Part shown: piece by piece, positions 1-5,477 of the stretch
Layout of the letters: each line of letters opens with the position of its first letter
Position numbering within the stretch: the first letter of the stretch is position 1
NCBI GenBank assembly: GCA_021778575.1
Contig: JAJYCH010000377.1
Location: 1 to 5,477, forward strand
Source: Planctomycetota bacterium
Lineage (GTDB): Bacteria; Planctomycetota; Planctomycetia; Isosphaerales; Isosphaeraceae
Length of the DNA: 5,477 nt
Direction: 5' to 3'
Translations under genes and position numbers: made by a program
Notes under the pieces: generated by a model
What the model was told of the DNA's origin: nothing
The model's database searches: none
What the model saw: only the letters and a program-made list of their open reading frames with translations

Positions 1-1167
1 CACGACCTCGGGTAGGCCGTCGCCATCAAGGTCCACGGCGATCAGATCCTCGACCGCCACGCCGCCGTCGTCGATCACGTGACGCTCGAAGGCCAGCGGG
101 TTCGAGCCGAGTTTGGGGTCGTAAGCATAGACGCCCGGCCCTTTTGGGGTCGTTCCGGCCGCCGCGTTGGGGTCGCGCTGGCCGATCACAATTTCCTCGT
201 CGCCGTCGCCATCCAGGTCGGCGCACCAGACGGCGTGGCCCCACTTGACCGGTTCATCGATCACCCGACGGTCCCAGAGCCCTTCGCCCGACTTCGGCGG
301 CGTGTAGACGACGACCTGAAAGCCATGCCAGGGCTCGATCGTCGCCAGATACCGCGACCCCTCGCGAAGCCGACCGACCTTGACCTCGCTCGACCCCTTG
401 TTCGGCTTCGACTCCTGGTTTCCCGTCCCGAGCTTCGTCTTCGACCATTTTCCCTGGGTATCGCGTCGAAGGACGAAAACACCTTCCCAGGCCGCCGCGA
501 CGATCTCGTCGCGACCGTCGCCGTCGAGGTCGACCAGTTGCAGGTTGTGGACCGTGTGGAGCGTGTCGTCGGCAACCTCGGTCGGCCAGGGCGTCGCGAA
601 GGGATCGGTCGGGATCGACCGGACCATCAGCCGGACCCCCTGCCCTTCCCCCCAGTTTGGCCCCTTCGTCTCCCGCCCTTGCAGCGGTGCGACGACGAGT
701 TGCGGCTTGCCGGTTCCCAGGACGTCGCCAAAGCGAATCCGGTGAATGGTCGGCTCCGAACCGAGCGGGATGATCCGCCAGGTCCCGTCGGCGGCTCCGG
801 TCCGGGTTAGCAGTTGAAGTGTCCCGCCCGACTTCGTGTTGCTCGGCTGCCACGAGGCACCCAGAGCGAAGTCGACCCGTCCGTCGCCGTCGACGTCACG
901 AGCCTGGAGGCAAACATTGTCCTTCTCGGTCCCGCCGCGAATCACGTCCTGCTTCGTCCAGGTGGGATTGCGATACCAGACCACCGCGTCGTTCGCCACG
1001 GCGACGAGATCGGGCTTGCCGTCCCCATCAACGTCGGCCGACGTCAGGGCGTAACAGACCTCGCCGACGCGCGGGTCGATCTCCTGGGTCTTGAACGTCG
1101 GAAAATCGTCGGCGGATGCCGAGCTGATACCGATCAGAAAAGCGAAGAGGATCAAGGTGATTTTCAT
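1..1167 (-). CDS. Secreted FG-GAP/VCBS-repeat protein, C-terminus cut by the window edge
   Basis: Reading leftward from ATG 1167-1165, the frame stays open for 389 codons to base 1 with no stop, so the 3' end lies outside the window. Residues 1-19 (MKITLILFAFLIGISSASA) look like a Sec signal peptide with cleavage before DDFPTF, so export is inferred. The mature part carries calcium-binding DxDGDG loops typical of FG-GAP/VCBS beta-propeller blades at about residues 45-53, 91-99, 213-221, 317-325 and 379-387. A degenerate copy (DVLGTGKPQ, 148-156) lacks most of the acidic ligands. Such repeats build propellers; planctomycetes encode many of them, mostly without known function, and no catalytic domain is visible. 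The start is supported by the signal peptide directly after it, although no clear Shine-Dalgarno sequence precedes it. It lies 33 nt behind the GH1 gene on the same strand, so co-transcription is likely. A role in extracellular binding or adhesion is a guess. Confidence 0.92.
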   Translation of the reverse strand, partial: MKITLILFAFLIGISSASADDFPTFKTQEIDPRVGEVCYALTSADVDGDGKPDLVAVANDAVVWYRNPTWTKQDVIRGGTEKDNVCLQARDVDGDGRVDFALGASWQPSNTKSGGTLQLLTRTGAADGTWRIIPLGSEPTIHRIRFGDVLGTGKPQLVVAPLQGRETKGPNWGEGQGVRLMVRSIPTDPFATPWPTEVADDTLHTVHNLQLVDLDGDGRDEIVAAAWEGVFVLRRDTQGKWSKTKLGTGNQESKPNKGSSEVKVGRLREGSRYLATIEPWHGFQVVVYTPPKSGEGLWDRRVIDEPVKWGHAVWCADLDGDGDEEIVIGQRDPNAAAGTTPKGPGVYAYDPKLGSNPLAFERHVIDDGGVAVEDLIAVDLDGDGLPEVV

Positions 1168-1200
1168 GGTTTTGATTTCAGATCGGGGCCTGGTTTCGGC

Positions 1201-2568
1201 TCAAACGACGCGATTCTGGCGGGCAACCTCGCTGAACCAGCGGGCGCTGAGCTTGGGAATCCGGGCCTGGGTCTCATAGTCGGTCCGGACGATCCCGAAC
1301 CGCTTGGTGAAACCCTCGGCCCATTCCCAGTTGTCCATCAAGGTCCAGAGGAAATACCCTCGGACGTCGTACCCCTCGGCGATTGCCCGGTGGACGCTGA
1401 TCAGGTGGTTGCGGATGTATTCGCGACGATCGGTATCGATGATCTCACCGTCCGCCGTAACCGTGTCGTCGAACGCCGCGCCGTTCTCGGTGATGTGGAA
1501 CGCTTTGACGCCGAAAACTTCTTGAGCCAGGCGGATTCCCCAGTACAGGACCTCGGGCGTGACCCGGAGCCAGGGCAAGTCGCCATGCGGATACTGTTTG
1601 GGGAACGGCAATAGCTCGGCCGAGCCGTCCGGTCGAGCCCGGACGAAGTCGCCGGCGTAGATGTTCAAGCCAAGGAAGTCGGTCGGTCGGCTGATGATTT
1701 CGAGGTCACCGGTCTGAACGACCGGCGCATCGGCTCCCGCCGCGTTGAGGAAGACGTCGCCGTACTTCCCTTGAAAGATCGGCCCCATGAGCTGACTGTT
1801 GGTCCGCTCGTACTCGACCTTCGCGGCGGCGATGGTTTCGGCGGTCTCGATGAACGGGATCGGCGGCGGTGGCAAGTGATTATGAACCAGGCCGACCTGA
1901 GAGCCGGGCTGGCCGAACGCACGGACCACGCCCACACCCTCGCCGTGAGCCAGGATCGCGTGGTGGTACGCCTGGTTGACCACCTTCGCCGATTCGCGAC
2001 GCCCCGGCGCGAAGTAGCCCGAACCATAGCCGTAACCGATGAAACAGGGGATCTCGTTCATCGTGAACCAGTGCTTGACGCGATCACCCAACCGCTTGAC
2101 CACGATCTCGGCATACCGGGCATAAGCCCCGACCGTCGCCCGCGAGGTCCAGCCCCCCTTGTCTTCGAGAGCCTGGGGCAAATCCCAGTGGAACAAGGTT
2201 ACCCACGGCGTCACGCCTCGGTCGAGCAACCCGTCGATCAACCGATCGTAGAACTCCAGCCCCTTCGGATTGATCGCCCCATCGCCGTCGGGCACGACCC
2301 TCGGCCAGGCCACCGACAGCCGATAGGCCCCCAGGCTGAGGTCACGAATCAGATCCGAATCGGCGGCAAACCGGTGGTAATGGTCGCAGGCGACGCTGGG
2401 GTTGGTTCCTTCCTTGATCTTGTCCGGCAAGGTCGCGAACCGATCCCAGACCGACTCCCCCTTGCCGTCCTCGGTCGACGCCCCCTCGATCTGCGCCGAG
2501 GCCGTGGCCACTCCCCAGACGAAGCCATCGGGAAATTGATACGAGGGAACCTGCGACGGAACAGTCAT
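1201..2568 (-). CDS. Family GH1 beta-glucosidase (beta-glycosidase)
   Basis: This 455-residue protein has the usual GH1 length (about 440-470). Family members are retaining (beta/alpha)8-barrel enzymes that hydrolyse terminal beta-D-glucosides such as cellobiose, often also beta-galactosides or fucosides, so exact substrate cannot be read here. Visible landmarks are the N-terminal signature FVWGVATASAQIEGA (residues 16-30, with glycone-binding Gln26), FHWDLP (126-131), acid/base Glu172 in FTMNEI, LGLNIYAG (299-306), nucleophile Glu361 in ITENG, and LWTLMDNWEWAEGF (407-420) with glycone-contacting Glu415 and Trp416. The Pro of the common NEP motif is Ile here (NEI); both catalytic glutamates are present, so activity is expected. 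No signal peptide is seen, so it is probably cytoplasmic and acts on imported disaccharides. The ATG at 2568 is the first in frame and sits 14 residues before the conserved FVWG; no Shine-Dalgarno sequence is obvious. It is the first gene of a leftward pair with the FG-GAP gene. Confidence 0.96.
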   Translation of the reverse strand: MTVPSQVPSYQFPDGFVWGVATASAQIEGASTEDGKGESVWDRFATLPDKIKEGTNPSVACDHYHRFAADSDLIRDLSLGAYRLSVAWPRVVPDGDGAINPKGLEFYDRLIDGLLDRGVTPWVTLFHWDLPQALEDKGGWTSRATVGAYARYAEIVVKRLGDRVKHWFTMNEIPCFIGYGYGSGYFAPGRRESAKVVNQAYHHAILAHGEGVGVVRAFGQPGSQVGLVHNHLPPPPIPFIETAETIAAAKVEYERTNSQLMGPIFQGKYGDVFLNAAGADAPVVQTGDLEIISRPTDFLGLNIYAGDFVRARPDGSAELLPFPKQYPHGDLPWLRVTPEVLYWGIRLAQEVFGVKAFHITENGAAFDDTVTADGEIIDTDRREYIRNHLISVHRAIAEGYDVRGYFLWTLMDNWEWAEGFTKRFGIVRTDYETQARIPKLSARWFSEVARQNRVV

Positions 2569-2749
2569 GAGTCAATCGCCCGGGTCGGAGAGTGGGAAAT
2601 GAGGCGAGAGCCCCGTGCCTCGGGTCCGATCATGCCACCCGAACGAACCCGCCGCAAGGATCAGCCGGGATCATTCGGGTGTACCCGGATTTTCTGGGGG
2701 CACTGGTCGACCCGACCCTCGGGCTTCCGACGAAACCATGATCTGGAGT

Positions 2750-2767
2750 GCGAGAGCTTGCTCTCGC
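2750..2767. repeat. Short GAGCTTGCTC-type palindrome (outer left of the nested element)
   Basis: GCGAGAGC, TT, GCTCTCGC: an 8-bp stem around a 2-nt centre. It is the mirror partner of 2853-2870, so the region can fold either as two local hairpins or as one long cruciform arm. Confidence 0.75.
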
Positions 2768-2776
2768 TCTGGCGAC

Positions 2777-2790
2777 CGGAGCTTGCTCCG
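2777..2790. repeat. Short GAGCTTGCTC-type palindrome (inner left)
   Basis: CGGAGC, TT, GCTCCG: a 6-bp stem with the same core as its neighbours. It has a related partner in the GTGGAGCAAGCTCCAC palindrome at 2829-2844. Confidence 0.7.
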
Positions 2791-2828
2791 AGCTCGAGTG
2801 ACTTGGCCAACTTTTTGGGAGGAGGACC

Positions 2829-2844
2829 GTGGAGCAAGCTCCAC
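2829..2844. repeat. Short GAGCAAGCTC-type palindrome (inner right)
   Basis: GTGGAGC, AA, GCTCCAC: a 7-bp stem. Its core is the reverse complement of the core on the left side, as expected for one half of an inverted-repeat element. Confidence 0.7.
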
Positions 2845-2852
2845 GAAGCAAA

Positions 2853-2870
2853 GCGAGAGCAAGCTCTCGC
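2853..2870. repeat. Short GAGCAAGCTC-type palindrome (outer right)
   Basis: GCGAGAGC, AA, GCTCTCGC: an 8-bp stem, the mirror image of 2750-2767 within the perfect 27-bp inverted repeat. Confidence 0.75.
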
Positions 2871-2951
2871 ACTCCAGAGGAGAGAGGACGAACCGGTCCG
2901 AGCCCCCACCAGAAAATCTGGGGACACCCGACTCATTCGAGGGCCTTGGCG

Positions 2952-2979
2952 TTGAGTTCGTCGCCGATCCGACTATAAT
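2952..2979 (+). promoter_or_regulatory. Sigma70-type promoter for mqnA-mqnC
   Basis: A -35 box TTGAGT (2952-2957, 4/6 to TTGACA) and a perfect -10 box TATAAT (2974-2979) are separated by 16 nt. Transcription would start near 2985-2987, giving a leader of roughly 67 nt before the mqnA ATG. AT-rich boxes stand out in this GC-rich spacer. The -35 lies only about 20 bp beyond the right end of the nested inverted repeat, so that element could affect promoter activity. This is called from sequence only. Confidence 0.65.
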
Positions 2980-3040
2980 TTCAATGGCTTCTGAAAACTT
3001 CGTTCGGAATTGTCACCGGACGGGTTGGCCCGCCGGTTTC

Positions 3041-3047
3041 GAGGAGG
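3041..3047 (+). promoter_or_regulatory. Shine-Dalgarno site that fixes the mqnA start
   Basis: GAGGAGG ends 5 nt before ATG 3053. It settles the start against the much longer in-frame extension reaching back to 2615, which would run through the inverted-repeat element and the promoter. Another ATG at 3048-3050 is out of frame. Confidence 0.85.
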
Positions 3048-3827
3048 ATGCCATGGCGCGTCCGATTCGCGTGGGAGCCGTGAGTTACCTGAACGCCAAG
3101 CCGCTTTATTACCGGCTGGCGGAGCGGGGCCTCGGTATCGAACTCTCGATGGATCTGCCCAGCCGCCTGGCAACCCGGCTGGCCTCGGGTGATCTCGACA
3201 TCGCTTTGATCCCGTCGGTCGAATATCTCCGAGGGGCGTCGAGCGGCTACGAGATCCTGCCGGGGTTCGCGATCGCGGCTCATGGTCCGGTCCGGAGCGT
3301 GAAACTGTTCAGCCGGGTCCCGTTCGACCGGATCGACCGACTGGCGCTCGACGAAGGGTCGCGGACGAGCCAGGCTCTCGCGCGGGTCTGGCTCCACGCG
3401 AAATTCGGGATCGAGCCGAATCGGATCGAGCCGTTGCCGATGGGCGTCTCGGCCCTGGAGAGCACGGCGGACGCGATTCTGGTCATCGGCGACCGGGCGA
3501 TGAAAGTTCCCGAGGCTCCGTTTCACGCGACGGTCGACCTGGCCGAAGCCTGGAAGTCGTTGACCGGCCTGCCGTTTGTCTTCGCGCTCTGGGTCGTCCG
3601 GGCGGGAGTGGATCTCGGCGACCTGCCCGAGACGCTTGCCCTCTGCCGGGCTGATGGTTTGGCCAACGCCGACGAACTGGCGAGGATTCACGGTCCCCGG
3701 CTCGGGCTTGATTTTGACTCAACTTATGACTATCTGACCCGCGTGCTTTCCTATGATCTCGGCGAGGTCGAGCTGGCCGGTCTGCGCCGGTTCGCCGGCA
3801 TGGCCGCCGACCTGGGTCTTTGCCCTG

Positions 3828-3833
3828 AAGGAG
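3828..3833 (+). promoter_or_regulatory. Shine-Dalgarno site for mqnC, inside mqnA
   Basis: AAGGAG lies 6 nt before TTG 3840, within the last codons of mqnA. It supports the TTG start over the upstream in-frame ATG at 3753, whose extra 29 residues are not MqnC-like and lie inside the mqnA coding sequence. Confidence 0.8.
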
Positions 3834-3839
3834 TCGAAC

Positions 3840-4946
<1,107 letters not shown>

Positions 4947-4964
4947 TCGGCGCGTTTTCGCCGA
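4947..4964 (+). terminator. Weak hairpin just after mqnC
   Basis: TCGGCG (4947-4952) pairs with CGCCGA (4959-4964) around a CGTTTT loop, beginning at the base after the mqnC stop. No T-tract follows, so intrinsic termination is doubtful; it may instead protect the mRNA 3' end. Confidence 0.3.
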
Positions 4965-5038
4965 GCGGTAGCCCGGAGGGTCGGGTGGGCAATCGCTTTC
5001 TTGAATGCGTGACGAATGGCCCTCGAGCCAGGTCTCTC
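4965..5038. other. Spacer between mqnC and the riboswitch promoter
   Basis: No gene is seen here. The left part (4971-4990) has complementary GCCC/GGGC and CCCG/CGGG segments that could form a small hairpin. Together with the riboswitch and its platform it makes up the 432-bp gene-free stretch between mqnC and the next gene. Confidence 0.5.
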
Positions 5039-5068
5039 TTGACGCCGTGAGTCGGCTCGTGGTTCAAT
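5039..5068 (+). promoter_or_regulatory. Possible promoter for the cobalamin-riboswitch transcript
   Basis: TTGACG (5039-5044, 5/6 to the -35 consensus) and TTCAAT (5063-5068, 4/6 to the -10 consensus) are 18 nt apart. A start near 5075 would place the first transcribed bases at the P1 stem of the riboswitch, which is the expected arrangement. The -10 is weak, so transcription could also read through from mqnC. Confidence 0.45.
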
Positions 5069-5075
5069 TGTTTTT

Positions 5076-5253
5076 CTCGACAGGTGCCTTCGTCTCGCAT
5101 GCGAGCCGGAGGATAATAGGGAAGACGGTGTGAATCCGTCGCGGGGCCGCCGCTGTATTCGGCCAGGCTCCCGGACTTTCAAGCCACTGCCGCAAGGCGG
5201 GAAGGCCGTCCGGGGTCCGAACGAGCCGTAAGCCAGAAGACCTGCCCGTCGAG
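5076..5253 (+). promoter_or_regulatory. Cobalamin (B12) riboswitch aptamer
   Basis: The conserved elements occur in canonical order: CAGGTGCC (5081-5088), AATAGGGAA (5115-5123), GACGG-TGTGAAT-CCGTC (5124-5140), CCGCTGTA (5150-5157), AAGCCACTG (5181-5189), GGGAAGGC (5199-5206) and the B12 box AAGCCAGAAGACCTGCC (5230-5246). Pairings visible by eye: closing stem CTCGA 5076-5080 with TCGAG 5249-5253 and CAGGT 5081-5085 with ACCTG 5240-5244; CCGGA 5106-5110 with TCCGG 5209-5213; GCGG 5141-5144 with CCGC 5150-5153 around loop GGCCG; CGGCC 5160-5164 with GGCCG 5204-5208; CCGC 5190-5193 with GCGG 5197-5200. A variable palindrome, CTCGCATGCGAG, sits at 5094-5105. Aptamers of this family bind adenosyl- or methylcobalamin and usually lower expression of the downstream gene. 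The gene behind it here starts at 5379. Confidence 0.95.
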
Positions 5254-5263
5254 ATTCTGTTCC

Positions 5264-5284
5264 GATGCTTCGGCCACAAGCATC
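5264..5284 (+). promoter_or_regulatory. Riboswitch hairpin with loop complementary to L5 (P13-like)
   Basis: GATGCTT (5264-5270) and AAGCATC (5278-5284) form a perfect 7-bp stem with loop CGGCCAC. CGGCC in the loop (5271-5275) is the exact complement of the aptamer L5 loop GGCCG (5145-5149). This matches the L5-L13 kissing interaction known from cobalamin riboswitches, which links ligand binding to the expression platform. Confidence 0.75.
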
Positions 5285-5297
5285 CGGGCGGGCCGCT

Positions 5298-5375
5298 CGC
5301 AGACCGTCTGCCATCGAGCCACGCGCCGGAGGGTCGAAGTATCCCCTCACGCCCGGCCCGGCGGAAAGGTCTGCG
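5298..5375 (+). promoter_or_regulatory. Expression platform: helix able to mask the ribosome-binding site
   Basis: CGCAGACC (5298-5305) is perfectly complementary to GGTCTGCG (5368-5375), which includes the end of the GAAAGG Shine-Dalgarno-like sequence (5364-5369) just before ATG 5379. Nested inside, CGCCGG (5324-5329) can pair with CCGGCG (5358-5363), and AGGG (5330-5333) with CCCT (5344-5347). An alternative pairing, CGGGCC (5289-5294) with GGCCCG (5355-5360), crosses the first helix, so the two could be exclusive. No terminator with a T-tract is seen, so control of translation is the better guess. Folding was judged by eye, without energies. Confidence 0.5.
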
Positions 5376-5378
5376 TTC

Positions 5379-5477
5379 ATGGTACGACGTGTCTGTATGT
5401 CTCGATGTTCTTGTCGTTCTCGATTGGCCTTCACGCTGATCGAGTTGCTGGTCGTGATCGCGATCATTGCGGTTCTG
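5379..5477 (+). CDS. Prepilin-type N-terminus of a pseudopilin/DUF1559-like protein, cut by the window edge
   Basis: Only the first 33 codons are in the window. After a basic leader (17 residues, with Arg at 3, 4, 9, 13 and 15 and Cys at 6, 10 and 12) comes AFTLIELLVVIAIIAVL, the type IV prepilin/pseudopilin cleavage and methylation motif. Cleavage is expected between Ala17 and Phe18, with the conserved Glu at mature position 5 (Glu22). The hydrophobic stretch anchors such proteins in the cytoplasmic membrane before assembly. In planctomycetes this N-terminus most often opens the large DUF1559 family of unknown function, but type II secretion pseudopilins begin alike; the rest is needed to decide. 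ATG 5379 is preferred because GAAAGG ends 9 nt upstream; ATG 5397 would give an 11-residue leader but has no such site. It is the first gene after a cobalamin riboswitch, so B12-dependent expression is inferred. Confidence 0.88.
   Translation, partial: MVRRVCMSRCSCRSRLAFTLIELLVVIAIIAVL

Larger units (their letters stand above)
2675..2931. repeat. Nested inverted-repeat element, MITE/REP-like, non-coding
   Basis: The outer arms 2675-2701 and 2902-2931 are inverted copies of each other: 25 of 27 aligned bases match, with a 3-nt insertion (ACC, 2908-2910) in the right arm. Further in, 2742-2768 and 2852-2878 form a perfect 27-bp inverted repeat. Within and between these lie four short palindromes with 2-nt centres: 2750-2767, 2777-2790, 2829-2844 and 2853-2870, all built on GAGCTTGCTC or its complement GAGCAAGCTC. 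Only about 83 bp separate the inner arms. No reading frame inside looks like a real gene. A 7-bp direct repeat, TCATTCG, occurs at 2671-2677 and 2933-2939 and could be a target-site duplication, although it overlaps the outer left arm. The structure fits a small non-autonomous mobile element or a REP-type palindromic cluster; whether it is multicopy cannot be seen from one window. Confidence 0.8.

Noticed and set aside
814..1614. 266-codon plus-strand open frame
   Set aside because: It lies antisense to both the FG-GAP and GH1 genes and is explained by lack of stops in GC-rich complementary frames; its translation shows no domain.
2629..2657. Weak promoter-like pair for the GH1 gene (minus strand TTGCGG, 17 nt, CATGAT)
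   Set aside because: Only 3/6 and 4/6 matches to consensus, which is expected by chance; no convincing leftward promoter could be named.
2742..2878. The inner inverted repeat as a transcription terminator
   Set aside because: The flanking genes diverge, so neither transcript ends here, and no T-tract follows either arm.
1771..2955. 394-codon plus-strand open frame
   Set aside because: It is antisense to the GH1 gene and then crosses the palindromic spacer; the arginine- and proline-rich translation has no recognisable family.
2615..3052. In-frame N-terminal extension of mqnA by 146 codons
   Set aside because: It runs through the inverted-repeat element and the TATAAT promoter and has no similarity to the family; the ATG at 3053 has a strong Shine-Dalgarno sequence and opens on the conserved N-terminus.
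4973..5336. 11-nt direct repeat CCGGAGGGTCG at 4973-4983 and 5326-5336
   Set aside because: Short, GC-rich, only two copies and at unrelated positions relative to the genes; likely chance.

Overview
The window looks like chromosomal DNA of a GC-rich planctomycete, probably of the Isosphaera/Singulisphaera/Gemmata type. This is inferred from three things: a secreted FG-GAP/VCBS-repeat protein, a prepilin-like N-terminus of the kind that opens the abundant planctomycete DUF1559 proteins, and menaquinone synthesis by the futalosine route (mqnA, mqnC). No RNA genes, CRISPR arrays or transposase genes were seen. Genus-level placement is not possible from the sequence alone.

Left part (1-2568, minus strand): a leftward two-gene unit. 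A complete family GH1 beta-glucosidase gene (2568-1201) is followed after 33 nt by a gene for an exported FG-GAP/VCBS protein (1167 to beyond base 1, so its C-terminus is missing). The two are probably co-transcribed.

Divergent spacer (2569-3052): 484 bp with no gene. Most of it is a compact nested inverted-repeat element of about 257 bp (2675-2931): imperfect outer arms, a perfect 27-bp inner inverted repeat, and four small GAGC(TT/AA)GCTC-type hairpins. It is bracketed by a 7-bp direct repeat (TCATTCG), so it looks like a MITE- or REP-like non-coding insertion. A good sigma70-type promoter (TTGAGT-N16-TATAAT) follows at 2952-2979.

Middle (3053-4946, plus strand): mqnA (chorismate dehydratase) and mqnC (cyclic dehypoxanthinylfutalosine synthase, radical SAM). 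They overlap by 41 nt. mqnC most likely starts at a TTG inside mqnA, preceded by a Shine-Dalgarno sequence. They catalyse the first committed step and a late cyclisation step of the futalosine pathway; the other pathway genes are not in the window.

Right part (4947-5477, plus strand): a well-preserved cobalamin riboswitch (aptamer about 5076-5253). It has a B12 box, a recognisable L5 loop and a downstream hairpin whose loop is complementary to L5, followed by an expression platform that can fold over the ribosome-binding site. The controlled gene starts at 5379 and its first 33 codons encode a prepilin-type N-terminus (AFTLIELLVVIAII). It continues beyond the window. A B12 riboswitch directly in front of a pseudopilin-like gene, not a transporter or B12-synthesis gene, is the most interesting observation here.
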